Below are positions 7,873 to 16,661 of a stretch of DNA of 17,844 bases, in pieces. The stretch lies in assembly GCA_002469805.1 (NCBI GenBank), contig DKNW01000038.1, forward strand, positions 1 through 17,844. Direction: 5' to 3'. Under the pieces are notes generated by a model that did not search any database, was not told the origin of the DNA, and saw only the letters and a program-made list of their open reading frames with translations. The DNA is from Rhodobiaceae bacterium UBA7378 (GTDB taxonomy: Bacteria > Pseudomonadota > Alphaproteobacteria > RS24). A program made the translations under genes and the position numbers. How positions within the stretch are numbered: the stretch's first letter is position 1; each line of letters begins with the position of its first letter.

Positions 7873-8719
7873 CCCGTCAAATGCCAGAACAAAGCCCGAC
7901 CCGCGGCTAAACCCGTGGCGCGATGATATCGCTGCGGAGCATTTGCGTGGTGAAATAGAAGCACCGACCTATGTGCGTGGGCATGACCGTACGGTGGTTG
8001 CACCGGTCACGGCGCTGCGGCGCGCCCCCGCGCAAGGGGCGATGATGGATTCGCAATTGCTGCTGGGTGAAAAATTTCGCGTCTATGAAGAGCGCGGCGC
8101 ATGGGTCTGGGGCCAAGCGCGCCATGATGATTATGTCGGCTATATGCTCGCCGATGATCTCGGACCGGATATTACTACCACCCATCGCGTTACCGCGTTG
8201 CGCAGCTTCATCTACACCGATCCAGATATTAAATCGCGACCCCTGATGGCCGTGTCGATGGGCGCGCGCCTCGGGGTCACGGGCAATGAGGGCGTGTTCG
8301 ACATCCTCGCTGATGGGTCTTATATTTTTGCTGACCATATCGGTCCGCAAGATGCGCATGTGTCGGATTTTGTTGGCGTTGCCGAACGTTTTCTCGGCGT
8401 CCCGTATTTATGGGGTGGACGCGAAAGCCTTGGTTTGGACTGCTCGGCATTGGTGCAAATTGCGCTGTCGATGAGCGGGCAGGCGTGTCCGCGCGATAGC
8501 GACATGCAGGAAGCCGTGCTCGGTGTGCCAATTAGCGGCCTGGCCCGGCGTGGCGATTTGGTTTTTTGGAAAGGGCATGTTGGCATTTTGCGCGATGCCG
8601 ACACATTGCTGCACGCTAACGCCACGCATATGTGCGTCGCCAGCGAACCTTTTGCCCAAGCCAGCGCGCGCATTGGTGAGGCGGCCGGTGACATTCGTCA
8701 GATCCGTCGCTTGGTGTAA
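7865..8719 (+). CDS. SH3-NlpC/P60 cell-wall peptidase
   Basis: A 284-residue cysteine peptidase. Residues about 40-165 look like two bacterial SH3-type modules (VVAPVTALRRAP..., then YIFADHIG). The C-terminal NlpC/P60 domain has GVPYLWGGRESLGLDCSALVQ with the nucleophile C193, then GHVGI with H238, and H250 in LLHANA as the third catalytic position. These enzymes cut the D-Glu-diaminopimelate bond in murein stem peptides. No signal peptide is seen, so it may act on cytoplasmic, imported or recycled muropeptides, or be exported in another way. It starts inside the end of the aminopeptidase gene, so the two are translationally coupled. The gene converges on yejF with only 29 bases between. Confidence 0.93.
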   Translation: MADPSNARTKPDPRLNPWRDDIAAEHLRGEIEAPTYVRGHDRTVVAPVTALRRAPAQGAMMDSQLLLGEKFRVYEERGAWVWGQARHDDYVGYMLADDLGPDITTTHRVTALRSFIYTDPDIKSRPLMAVSMGARLGVTGNEGVFDILADGSYIFADHIGPQDAHVSDFVGVAERFLGVPYLWGGRESLGLDCSALVQIALSMSGQACPRDSDMQEAVLGVPISGLARRGDLVFWKGHVGILRDADTLLHANATHMCVASEPFAQASARIGEAAGDIRQIRRLV

Positions 8720-8728
8720 TCGCCGCTA

Positions 8729-8735
8729 TTTTTTT
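8729..8735 (+). terminator. Possible weak terminator tract after the NlpC/P60 gene
   Basis: A run of seven T residues ends the plus-strand operon within the 29-base convergent gap. Only a poor 4-bp stem (GGTG/CGCC with a TAAT loop, 8713-8724) precedes it, so the call is tentative. I see no matching signal for yejF on the other strand. Confidence 0.25.
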
Positions 8736-8748
8736 GTTGCCGTTAATC

Positions 8749-10353
8749 TTAATCAAAAGCTGCCTCGATCAGGGCTTTAGTATAGGGCGAGTTCGGGCTC
8801 TGGAAAATCTGCTGGGTTTCGCCTAACTCCACCGCAACCCCATTCTGCATTACCAGAACCCGGTGGGCGAGTGCGCGCACAACTTTTAGATCATGACTGA
8901 TGAACAAATAGGTGAGGCCGCGCTCGGCCTGCAAACGCCGCAATAAGTCAATAATCTGGGCTTGCACTGATCGGTCCAGCGCGCTGGTCGGCTCATCCAG
9001 AATTATGAACTCTGGATTAAGCACCAAAGCGCGGGCAATCGCGATGCGCTGGCGTTGCCCGCCGGAAAACTCGTGCGGATAACGGCTGGCGATATCCGGG
9101 TCCAGCTCGACATCCGCCAGAATACCCCGCACGCGATCAGCTCTGGCCGTCGGTGATAGGTCAGGTTCGTGGATCGACAAGCCCTCGCTGATAATGTCTG
9201 AAACCGGCAGGCGTGGGCTTAGCGCGCCATAAGGGTCTTGAAACACGATTTGCATATGCTTGCGCATGGCGCGCCGCGCGGTTGGCGTGGCCGCCGTGAT
9301 ATCTGTGCCATTAATGCGGATGCTACCTTGGGCTTTTTGCAGGCCAATAATCGCGCGCCCCAGTGTCGTTTTCCCCGACCCGCTCTCACCGACAATGCCG
9401 AGCGTTTCGCCGCGACCTACGGCCAGTGAAATATCGTTCACAGCCTTCACATGCTGCTGCCCGCGCTGCATCAACCCTTTGCGGATAGGAAACCAAACCT
9501 TGATATTGTCGCCAACCACAATATTCGTTGGATTATCTGCCAGCGGTTTCGGCGCACCTGTGGGTTCGGCGGCGATTAGTTTTTTTGTGTAGGCATGCGC
9601 TGGCTTGTCAAAAATAGACGCACTTGTGCCGTTCTCGACGATCTTGCCTTGCTGCATGACACAGATATGGTCGGCCATTTTTCGCACCACGCCCAGATCA
9701 TGCGTGATCAGCAAAATTGCCATACCGTTTTCGCGCTGCAAATCCAGCAGCAGATCAAGAATCTGTTTTTGAATGGTTACATCCAGCGCTGTTGTCGGTT
9801 CGTCGGCAATCAATAGCCGTGGCCGGTTGGCAAGTGCCATGGCAATCATAACGCGCTGGCGCTGACCGCCGGATAATTCATGCGGTAAGGCCGTCAGTCG
9901 TGCTTCGGGATCTGGAATGCCAACCCGCGAGAGTAAGGCGCAGGTTTCGTCGCGTGCCGCTTTACGCGACAGCCCCCGATGCAGCTGGATGACTTCGGAA
10001 ATTTGTTTCTCAATTGCATGCAGCGGGTTCAGCGAACTCATTGGTTCCTGAAAAATCATCGAAATATCGTTGCCGCGCAAACGCTGCAACAATTTCGTAT
10101 CTGCCCCCATAATATTTGCGCCGTCGAAAAACACCTCACCGCTATGGTGAAACGCGGCCGGATATGGCAAGAGGCCTAAAACCGACAGGGCCGAAACAGA
10201 TTTCCCTGACCCGCTTTCGCCGACTAGGCCGAGTGTCTTACCGCTTTCAACGTCGAACGACACATGATCGACTGCTGTGGATTCCTTACCGTCGCTACGA
10301 AAGCCGACATGCAGGTCTTCGACCCGAAGCAGGGGGGTGGATGGTTGTGTCAT
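8749..10353 (-). CDS. yejF: Oligopeptide/muropeptide ABC importer, duplicated ATPase YejF
   Basis: A 534-residue protein made of two fused ABC ATPase domains that power peptide import from the cytoplasmic face. Domain 1 has Walker A GESGSGKS (45-52), signature LSGGQ (160-164) and Walker B ADEP (183-186). Domain 2 has GESGSGKT (322-329), FSGGQ (429-433) and LDEP (452-455). Both Q loops (FQEP, FQDP) and switch histidines (THD, SHD) are present, so both sites look intact. The fusion distinguishes YejF from the separate DppD/DppF or OppD/OppF subunits. Its start overlaps the yejE stop by 4 bases. Last gene of the four-gene unit. In E. coli YejABEF takes up microcin C; in Agrobacterium a Yej system imports muropeptides. 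Confidence 0.95.
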   Translation of the reverse strand: MTQPSTPLLRVEDLHVGFRSDGKESTAVDHVSFDVESGKTLGLVGESGSGKSVSALSVLGLLPYPAAFHHSGEVFFDGANIMGADTKLLQRLRGNDISMIFQEPMSSLNPLHAIEKQISEVIQLHRGLSRKAARDETCALLSRVGIPDPEARLTALPHELSGGQRQRVMIAMALANRPRLLIADEPTTALDVTIQKQILDLLLDLQRENGMAILLITHDLGVVRKMADHICVMQQGKIVENGTSASIFDKPAHAYTKKLIAAEPTGAPKPLADNPTNIVVGDNIKVWFPIRKGLMQRGQQHVKAVNDISLAVGRGETLGIVGESGSGKTTLGRAIIGLQKAQGSIRINGTDITAATPTARRAMRKHMQIVFQDPYGALSPRLPVSDIISEGLSIHEPDLSPTARADRVRGILADVELDPDIASRYPHEFSGGQRQRIAIARALVLNPEFIILDEPTSALDRSVQAQIIDLLRRLQAERGLTYLFISHDLKVVRALAHRVLVMQNGVAVELGETQQIFQSPNSPYTKALIEAAFD

Positions 10354-11387
10354 GCCAGCGTCTTTCTGGGGTCAAACGCATCGCGGACTGCTTCGCCAAT
10401 GAAAATGAGCAAAGACAGCATAAGCGCAATGGTGAAGAAGCCCGACAGCCCCAGCCATGGGGCCTGCAAGTTGGCTTTGCCTTGGGCCAGTAATTCGCCC
10501 AGCGATGGCGAACCCGGCGGTAGGCCGAAACCTAGAAAGTCCAGCGATGTGAGAGTTGTGATCGAGGCGTTCAAAATAAACGGCATGAAAGTGAGCGTGG
10601 CAACCATCGCATTCGGCAAAAGATGGCGGAACATTATCGTCGGGGTGCCGACACCAAGCGCGCGCGCCGCCTCGACATATTCAAAATTGCGGGCGCGGAA
10701 AAATTCCGCACGCACGACGCCGACCAGCGATACCCATGAAAAAAGCAATAAGATGCCGAGCAGAATAAAAAACCCTGGCTCGATAACTGCCGCGATGATA
10801 ATCAGCAAATATAGCGAGGGGACAGATGTCCATATTTCGATGAAGCGCTGCAGGCCAAGGTCGATCCAGCCGCCGAAATACCCCTGTACGGCACCCGCCA
10901 GTACGCCGATGATTGACGACAAGATCGTCAGGCTCAAGCCAAAGAGAACGGAAATTCGAAACCCGTAAATTAGGCGGGCTAGCACATCGCGTCCCTGATC
11001 ATCCGTCCCCAGCCAATTGTCACGGCTCGGCGGTGCGGGTGCCGGTTGGGTGAGGTCGAGATTGATGGTGTCATAGCTGTAGCGCAAAAGCGGCCAAATA
11101 ATAGTGCCACCATTGCCTTCGATTAAATCGGCCACGAAGGGGTCACGATAATCGGCTTCTGTCGCAAAATCGCCGCCGAAATCAGTTTCGGGATAAGCGA
11201 CGAACACCGGCGCGTAAATGCCACCATCGTGCAGCACGATAAGGGGTTTGTCATTGGCCAGAAACTCGGCAAACAACGTCAGAAAAAACAACGCGGCAAA
11301 CAGCCAGAGCGAGATGTAACCCCGGCGATTGGCCTTAAAGTTTCGCCAGCGACGACGGTTAAGCGGCGACATTGCGGCACGCATCAC
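10350..11387 (-). CDS. yejE: ABC importer permease YejE
   Basis: A 345-residue inner-membrane permease of the DppC/OppC type. There is one N-terminal helix (about 24-42), a long periplasmic loop (about 45-135, typical of YejE) containing DNWLGTDDQGRDVLARL, then further helices. The EAA loop (EAARALGVGTPTIMFRHLLPNA, about 239-260) contacts the ATPase. The start overlaps the yejB stop by 4 bases and the end overlaps the yejF start by 4, so it is made in step with its partners. MMRAAMSP gives an alternative start at Met6, but the overlap supports the first ATG. Confidence 0.95.
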   Translation of the reverse strand: MMRAAMSPLNRRRWRNFKANRRGYISLWLFAALFFLTLFAEFLANDKPLIVLHDGGIYAPVFVAYPETDFGGDFATEADYRDPFVADLIEGNGGTIIWPLLRYSYDTINLDLTQPAPAPPSRDNWLGTDDQGRDVLARLIYGFRISVLFGLSLTILSSIIGVLAGAVQGYFGGWIDLGLQRFIEIWTSVPSLYLLIIIAAVIEPGFFILLGILLLFSWVSLVGVVRAEFFRARNFEYVEAARALGVGTPTIMFRHLLPNAMVATLTFMPFILNASITTLTSLDFLGFGLPPGSPSLGELLAQGKANLQAPWLGLSGFFTIALMLSLLIFIGEAVRDAFDPRKTLA

Positions 11388-12478
11388 CCGGCCTCTCGTG
11401 CTTCAAAATCAATGCGGGGGTCTATCCACACATAGGTCAAATCGGAAATTAAGGTCACGACTAGTCCGACAAGCCCGAAAATATAAAGCGAAGCAAACAC
11501 CACCGGATAGTCTCGGTTGATGATGCTTTCGTAGGACAACAGGCCGAGGCCATCGAGCGAGAAAATCGTCTCGATCAGCAAGGAGCCGGTGAAGAATGCG
11601 CCGATAAATGCGCCGGGAAATCCGGCAATCACAATCAGCATGGCGTTTCGGAAAACATGGCCATAGAGTACCCGCGATTCCGTTAAACCCTTGGCGCGCG
11701 CGGTCATGACATATTGTTTGCGTATCTCGTCCAGAAAGGCGTTTTTAGTTAGCAGCGATGTCGTTGCAAAGCCGCCAATGGTCATCGCCAATACCGGCAA
11801 AAATATGTGCCAGAGATAATCTAGAATGCGTTCCCAGAAGCCGAGGCTTTCCCAATCCTCCGACACGAGCCCGCGCAAAGGGAACCAGTCTAGATAGCTG
11901 CCGCCGGCGAAAAATACGATTAGCGCGACGGCGAATAAAAATCCTGGTATGGCGTAGCCGACTATAATTACAGCCGATGTCCAGACGTCAAAGCTCGTAC
12001 CATCGCGGCGGGCTTTGGCGACGCCGAGCGGAATGGAGATCAGATAAGTCAATAATGTTGTCCAAAGCCCCAGCGTGACTGACACGGGCAGTTTTTCGAT
12101 TATCAAATCAATTACCGCCACATCGCGGTAATAACTTTCGCCAAAATCAAACCGCGCATAATTGTAAATCATGCGCCCGAAACGCTCGTGCACCGGCTTG
12201 TCGAAACCGAATTGCTGTTCCAGCTCGGCAATAAACTCGGGGTCAAGGCCTTGCGCGCCGCGATACGAACTATTGGCATCGCTACCAGCTGTCGCCATTG
12301 CGCCATCATTGACGGTGGTGAAGCGCGCTGTCGCGCCCGCATCATGACCTTGTAGCTGCGCGACAATGCGCTCAACCGGGCCGCCCGGCGCGAATTGTAC
12401 AATCGCAAAGCTAATCGCCATGATCCCGAAGATGGTCGGGATCATCAAAAGCAGCCGGCGCAGAATATAAGCAGCCAT
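11384..12478 (-). CDS. yejB: ABC importer permease YejB
   Basis: A 364-residue inner-membrane permease of the DppB/OppB type, the same length as E. coli YejB. It begins MAAYILRRLLLMIPTIFGIM, the usual first helix of this subfamily, followed by FAPGGPVERIVAQLQG. A periplasmic insert (about 45-125) and five more helices follow, with the EAA-like segment MTARAKGLTESRVLYGHVFRNAM (258-280). An AAGGA ribosome site lies inside the end of yejA. It is separated from yejA by 6 bases and overlaps yejE by 4. Together with YejE it forms the translocation pore. Confidence 0.95.
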   Translation of the reverse strand: MAAYILRRLLLMIPTIFGIMAISFAIVQFAPGGPVERIVAQLQGHDAGATARFTTVNDGAMATAGSDANSSYRGAQGLDPEFIAELEQQFGFDKPVHERFGRMIYNYARFDFGESYYRDVAVIDLIIEKLPVSVTLGLWTTLLTYLISIPLGVAKARRDGTSFDVWTSAVIIVGYAIPGFLFAVALIVFFAGGSYLDWFPLRGLVSEDWESLGFWERILDYLWHIFLPVLAMTIGGFATTSLLTKNAFLDEIRKQYVMTARAKGLTESRVLYGHVFRNAMLIVIAGFPGAFIGAFFTGSLLIETIFSLDGLGLLSYESIINRDYPVVFASLYIFGLVGLVVTLISDLTYVWIDPRIDFEAREAG

Positions 12479-12484
12479 TTTGTT

Positions 12485-14284
12485 CTATTTTCCTTCGCCT
12501 GGTTTCGCCACGGTTTGCCACCATAGGTCGGGGAACCCTAGTCCGAGGCTTGGCATGCGGTCAGGATGCGCGAGTTTCGACCAAAAGGCGAGGCGCTCAT
12601 ACGGCGCATGCCATTGGGGAACCACGTAATGATTGGCCAACAGCACGCGGTCGAGCGCGCGGGTCGCTGCAACCAGTTCAGTACGTGAGCTGGCAAAAAT
12701 TAGTTTCTCGATGAGCGTATCGACGGCTGGATCACGAATGCCGATGAGGTTTTTCCCGCCTGGCGTATCGGCTGACTGGCTCGACCAGTAATCGCGTTGT
12801 TCGTTACCCGGCGATAGCGACTGCGCAAAGCTCGCGACAATGGCATCAAAGTCGTAGCTGTTCAGACGGTTTTGATATTGCGTCGGGTCAATAATACGCG
12901 TGGTGGCCGTAATGCCAAGGCGCTCAAGATTTCGGATATAGGGCGCAACGATGCGCTCAAATGCAGGTTGAACCAGAAGAAATTCCATCTGGAACGGGAC
13001 GCCATTGCGCTTTAATTTTCCGCCATCAATCTTCCATTCGGCCTGTTCGAGCAAAGCGCGGGCTTTACGTAGCTGCGTACGAATATTGCCGCTACCGTCG
13101 CTCACCGGATTAGTTACACGCGCGGCGAATGTTTTGGCCGGTATCTGATCGCGTAAGGGCGTAAGGAATTTTAATTCAGCCGCACTGGGCTTACCGGTTG
13201 CGGCAAGCTCTGAGCCTTCGAAAAAACTGCCCGTCCGCGCATATTGCCCGTAAAACAGATTTTTGTTTGTCCACTCGAAATCATACGCCCAGTTGAGGGC
13301 TTCGCGCACAAGGGCCTCGTCAAATGGGCTGCGCCGCGTGTTGAAGACAAACGCCTGCATGCCTTTGCCGTTTTTAAGCGGCAGGGTCTCGCGTTTAAGG
13401 CGATTTTCCGTGACGGCTGGTATGTCATATCCGGTCGCCCAGATGCGCGAGGAAAACTCGCGGCGAAAGTCCACTTCGCCAGCTTTCAGGGCTTCAAAGG
13501 CGATGGTGTCGTCGCCGAAATATTCGAATTTTATACGATCGAAATTGTACCGCCCCTTGGTCACATTCAGGTCGCGGGCCCAGTAATTTTCGTTGCGCTC
13601 ATAAGTGATGGACCGGCCCGCATTTATGCGCCCGATCCGGTATGGCCCCGAGCCGAGGGGTGGGGTGAGAGTTGTGGCATCCAGCGCGCGGCCTTCTTGT
13701 GTCCAATAGGCTTTTGGCAGCACGGGTAATTGGCCAAGAATAAGTGGCAATTCGCGATTTCCAGCAGCGGCGAAGCGTATGCGAATTTTGTGCGGACCCA
13801 AAATATCCGTGCCGGCCACGTCGCGATAATAGGTGCGATAGAACGGATTGGCGTCGCGCAGGGCTTTGAGCGAGAAGGCGACATCTTCGGCCTTTACCGG
13901 ACTTCCATCATGAAACTGCGCTTGCTTGCGTAAGGTGAAGGTGACGGATGAAAAATCAGTTGGATGCGACACGGTTTCGGCAACCAGACCATAGGCCGCG
14001 CTTGGCTCGTCAAGGCTTGTATCCATCAAAGTGTCATATATCAGGCCTAGTCCGGAAGCAGCATTCCCCTTAATGGTGAAATTGTTGAGGTTGTCGAAAC
14101 TGCCAATGGCGGCCACGCGCAACTCACCCCCTTTAGGGGCTTGCGGGTTTACGTAGGGGTAATGCGCGAAGTTTTTTTCAAGCGCTGGCGCGCCAAACAG
14201 TGATAGCCCGTGCGTTGGCTCTTGCGCGCGGCTAATGCCAGTCGTGAAAATCAGGCAGATGAGAAATGTCGAGATGAAATGCAT
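12485..14284 (-). CDS. yejA: Periplasmic peptide-binding protein YejA
   Basis: A 599-residue extracytoplasmic substrate-binding protein of the SBP_bac_5 family, close to the roughly 600 residues of E. coli YejA. The N terminus is a clear signal peptide (hydrophobic core FISTFLICLIFTTGI, cleavage likely after SRA at residue 20). After it come HGLSLFGAPALEKNFAHYPYVNPQAPKGG and LRVAAIGSFDNLNNF, typical of the YejA subgroup. GGAGG stands a few bases before the ATG. It leads the yejABEF unit, 81 bases downstream of the cytochrome c gene on the same strand; I could not find a convincing promoter in that gap, so read-through is possible. Ligands may be microcin-C-like peptides, other oligopeptides or muropeptides. 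Confidence 0.93.
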   Translation of the reverse strand: MHFISTFLICLIFTTGISRAQEPTHGLSLFGAPALEKNFAHYPYVNPQAPKGGELRVAAIGSFDNLNNFTIKGNAASGLGLIYDTLMDTSLDEPSAAYGLVAETVSHPTDFSSVTFTLRKQAQFHDGSPVKAEDVAFSLKALRDANPFYRTYYRDVAGTDILGPHKIRIRFAAAGNRELPLILGQLPVLPKAYWTQEGRALDATTLTPPLGSGPYRIGRINAGRSITYERNENYWARDLNVTKGRYNFDRIKFEYFGDDTIAFEALKAGEVDFRREFSSRIWATGYDIPAVTENRLKRETLPLKNGKGMQAFVFNTRRSPFDEALVREALNWAYDFEWTNKNLFYGQYARTGSFFEGSELAATGKPSAAELKFLTPLRDQIPAKTFAARVTNPVSDGSGNIRTQLRKARALLEQAEWKIDGGKLKRNGVPFQMEFLLVQPAFERIVAPYIRNLERLGITATTRIIDPTQYQNRLNSYDFDAIVASFAQSLSPGNEQRDYWSSQSADTPGGKNLIGIRDPAVDTLIEKLIFASSRTELVAATRALDRVLLANHYVVPQWHAPYERLAFWSKLAHPDRMPSLGLGFPDLWWQTVAKPGEGK

Positions 14285-14365
14285 GGTGCCTCCGGAGCGG
14301 TCCCATTCAACCAGACAGATTGCGTTGCGGCAAGGTATTCACGGCGTGAGCAGCCCGCTTGAAGA

Positions 14366-14887
14366 TCACTGGGCTTTCAGGCTATCCAGATAGGCGATGA
14401 TGTTGGCGCGGTCTTTGGCTTTGCGCAGACCGGCAAAGGCCATATTCGTGCCAACAGCATATTTTTTCGGATTTTCCAGAAAGCCGTTAAGCGCCTCATA
14501 ATCCCAGACACCACCGTGACCCGCCAGTGCGTCCGAGTAGTTGAACCCGTCCGTTGCGCCGATATCGCGGTCTACAATGCCCCACAGTGCCGGGCCGATC
14601 TTGTTTGCACCGCCAATGTCGAAATTGTGGCAGGAAACGCATTTTTTAGCGACCTTTTCGCCTTTTTCAATCGAAGCGGTTTGCAGCAATTCGCTAATGG
14701 GTACAACAACTTCGGCGACGCTGGCGACAACGGGGGCACCTTCTTCTACCACGCCTTCAACGACATAGGCGGTTGGATCGGCGGGTTGCGTAGAAAACAT
14801 TATGTCGCCGAGGTTTTGCACGCCCAGATAAACGAGCAATGTGAATAGAATTGCACCGGCGATTTTGTTCAGTTCAAACGAGTCCAT
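14366..14887 (-). CDS. cycM: Membrane-anchored cytochrome c, CycM/c552 type
   Basis: A 173-residue class I c-type cytochrome held to the inner membrane by one N-terminal helix. It starts MDSFELNKIAGAILF, the usual opening of alphaproteobacterial CycM, with the helix at about 9-28. A flexible linker rich in V, A, E and P (about 33-70) follows. The heme site CVSCH is at 83-87 and the axial methionine is M149 in GTNMAFAGL. Known relatives carry electrons from the bc1 complex to aa3-type terminal oxidase. The reading frame extends to 15040, but GGGGGAA before the ATG at 14887 and the family's start favour the shorter form. It is divergent from kdsB and upstream of yejA on the same strand. Confidence 0.93.
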   Translation of the reverse strand: MDSFELNKIAGAILFTLLVYLGVQNLGDIMFSTQPADPTAYVVEGVVEEGAPVVASVAEVVVPISELLQTASIEKGEKVAKKCVSCHNFDIGGANKIGPALWGIVDRDIGATDGFNYSDALAGHGGVWDYEALNGFLENPKKYAVGTNMAFAGLRKAKDRANIIAYLDSLKAQ

Positions 14888-14960
14888 GCGTTCCCCCAAG
14901 GCTGCATTGATGGCAACATACTCCGTGATACGCGTAAAAACTTGCGGCGTAGCGTCGCAC

Positions 14961-14989
14961 AGATTAGGTAAAGACACGTCGAATCGCAA
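14961..14989 (-). promoter_or_regulatory. Candidate promoter of the cytochrome c gene
   Basis: On the minus strand TTGCGA (14989-14984) and TAATCT (14966-14961) are spaced by 17 bases. Transcription would start near 14953, about 65 bases before the ATG at 14887. It lies in the 164-base divergent gap to kdsB; no comparably good promoter was found for kdsB. Confidence 0.4.
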
Positions 14990-15051
14990 GTTCGCAGCGC
15001 GCATGGCTGGAAATGAATTAAGGTACAAAAATAGATGCATGAAGAGGCAAG

Positions 15052-15807
15052 ATGATTATGGCAGATCAACCGGTTATTCTGATACCCGCACGTCTGGCGT
15101 CAACGAGGCTGCCTAATAAGCCACTGGCTGATATTGCCGGGCTGCCGATGATCGTGCAGGTCTGGCAGCGCGCCATGGAAGCCGATTGTGGCCGTGTGGT
15201 TGTCGCCGCGGCAGAAGCCGAAATTGCCGATGTGGTAATTGCCGCTGGTGGTGAAGTGGTGTTGACCGACCCTGATTTGCCGTCGGGTTCTGACCGCATC
15301 TATCAAGCGCTGGAAAAGATTGACCCAGCGGGCAAACACCAGCGCATTGTGAACATGCAAGGCGACCTGCCGACACTGGAGCCGGGGCTTATCGCGCGTG
15401 TGCTGGATGTGCTGGGCACACATGATATGTCGACGCTTATCGCTGAAATTGTTGATGATGCTGAACGCGATGATCCGAATGTGGTGAAAGCTGTTATGGC
15501 TATGCAGACCGCGCAAGAGGGGCGTGCGCTGTATTTCACACGGGCAACCGCACCAACTGGCCCAGGACCGCTTTACCATCATATCGGCATTTATGCCTAT
15601 CAGCGCGCGGCACTTGCGCAGTTTGTTGCGCTGCCGCCATCGCCGCTGGAACAGCGTGAGCGCCTGGAGCAGTTGCGGGCGCTGGAAGCGGGTATGGGCA
15701 TTGCCGCGGCATGTGTCGGTACCGTGCCAGTAGGCGTCGACACACCGCAAGATCTTGAACTTGCTAACAGAATTCTGACAGGGCACACTGCGCCGGAAGG
15801 AAATTGA
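15052..15807 (+). CDS. kdsB: 3-deoxy-manno-octulosonate cytidylyltransferase KdsB
   Basis: A 251-residue cytosolic enzyme that activates Kdo with CTP to CMP-Kdo, needed to build the inner core of lipopolysaccharide. It shows the nucleotide-binding opening IPARLASTRLPNKPL (11-25), SGSDR (78-82), QGDLP (103-107), the HHIGIYAYQR segment and GVDTPQDLE near the C terminus. These are family hallmarks and the length is typical. Either ATG, 15052 or 15058, could be used: AGAGG (15043-15047) is 4 bases from the first and 10 from the second. Its stop overlaps the pheA start as TGATG, so pheA translation is probably coupled to it. It is divergent from the cytochrome c gene. Confidence 0.96.
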   Translation: MIMADQPVILIPARLASTRLPNKPLADIAGLPMIVQVWQRAMEADCGRVVVAAAEAEIADVVIAAGGEVVLTDPDLPSGSDRIYQALEKIDPAGKHQRIVNMQGDLPTLEPGLIARVLDVLGTHDMSTLIAEIVDDAERDDPNVVKAVMAMQTAQEGRALYFTRATAPTGPGPLYHHIGIYAYQRAALAQFVALPPSPLEQRERLEQLRALEAGMGIAAACVGTVPVGVDTPQDLELANRILTGHTAPEGN

Positions 15808-16661
15808 TGATGGCAGAAACCGAAAAAATCGCATTTCAGGGCGAGCCTGGAGCTAACTCGCATATCGCTTGCCATGATTGCCATCCTGAAATGGAGGCAA
15901 TGCCTTGTGCGACATTTGAAGAAGTGTTTGCCGCCTTACGTGGCGCCCAAGCAATGCGGGCCATGATCCCCATTGAAAATACGGTGGCTGGCCGCGTGGC
16001 TGATATCCACCGGCTCTTGCCCGGTTCAGGGCTTTATATCACGGGCGAATATTTCATGCGCGTTAATCATTGTTTGCTTGGCCTCAAGGGGGCTACAACC
16101 GAAACGCTCACGCATGTCCATAGCCACGAGATGGCGCTCGGACAGTGCCGCAACCTCATCGGTGAACTGGGCTTGCAGCCGGTCGTTTCTGCCGATACGG
16201 CAGGCGCGGCGCGCGAATTGGCCGAAGCAGGTGCCGCGGGACATGGTGCGATTGCTAGCAAGCTGGCGGCTGAAATATACAAGCTGGATCTGCTGCGCGA
16301 AAATATTGAAGACAGCCAGCAAAACACCACCCGCTTTCTGGTCATGTCAGCGAAACCTGACGATGCGCTGCCGGAGGATGGCGATGTCATTACCAGTTTT
16401 ATTTTCCGTGTGCGCAATGTTCCTGCCGCGCTTTATAAAGCGCTGGGCGGTTTTGCCACCAATAATGTGAATATGACCAAGCTGGAAAGCTACCAGCCAA
16501 ATGGCTTTATGGCGACGCAGTTTTATGCCGACATTGAGGGACATCCAGAAGATGTGCCGGTGCGTTTAGCGCTTGAAGAGCTAAATTTTTACTGTTCGCA
16601 AATGGATATTCTGGGCGTTTATAAGGCGGCCCCGGAACGCGCACAATTAAGCGGCGATTAA
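15807..16661 (+). CDS. pheA: Prephenate dehydratase (PDT-ACT)
   Basis: A 284-residue monofunctional enzyme that converts prephenate to phenylpyruvate in phenylalanine synthesis. It has no chorismate mutase domain. The catalytic domain covers about 1-185, with FQGEPGANS at the start, PIENTVAGRV (55-64) and the catalytic TTRF (174-177). An ACT domain (about 193-275) with ESYQ (227-230), in place of the ESRP of E. coli, provides feedback binding of phenylalanine. The start is the ATG at 15807 in TGATG, after GGAAGG (15795-15800). An in-frame TTG lies one codon before and another ATG one codon after. Its TAA overlaps the nudC stop on the other strand. Confidence 0.96.
   Translation: MMAETEKIAFQGEPGANSHIACHDCHPEMEAMPCATFEEVFAALRGAQAMRAMIPIENTVAGRVADIHRLLPGSGLYITGEYFMRVNHCLLGLKGATTETLTHVHSHEMALGQCRNLIGELGLQPVVSADTAGAARELAEAGAAGHGAIASKLAAEIYKLDLLRENIEDSQQNTTRFLVMSAKPDDALPEDGDVITSFIFRVRNVPAALYKALGGFATNNVNMTKLESYQPNGFMATQFYADIEGHPEDVPVRLALEELNFYCSQMDILGVYKAAPERAQLSGD

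Noticed and set aside
10264..10968. 234-codon plus-strand open frame opposite yejF/yejE
   Set aside because: Antisense to two motif-verified genes, low in hydrophobic core patterns and rich in S, P, K and R; no ribosome site or domain.
14888..15040. N-terminal extension of the cytochrome c gene to 15040
   Set aside because: The added 51 residues are unlike the family, lie in the divergent promoter region and contain the best candidate promoter; the ATG at 14887 has a good ribosome site.
15100..15834. 244-codon minus-strand open frame opposite kdsB
   Set aside because: Antisense to kdsB, whose motifs are clear; its residue make-up is rich in H, R, Q and C, as expected of a shadow frame.
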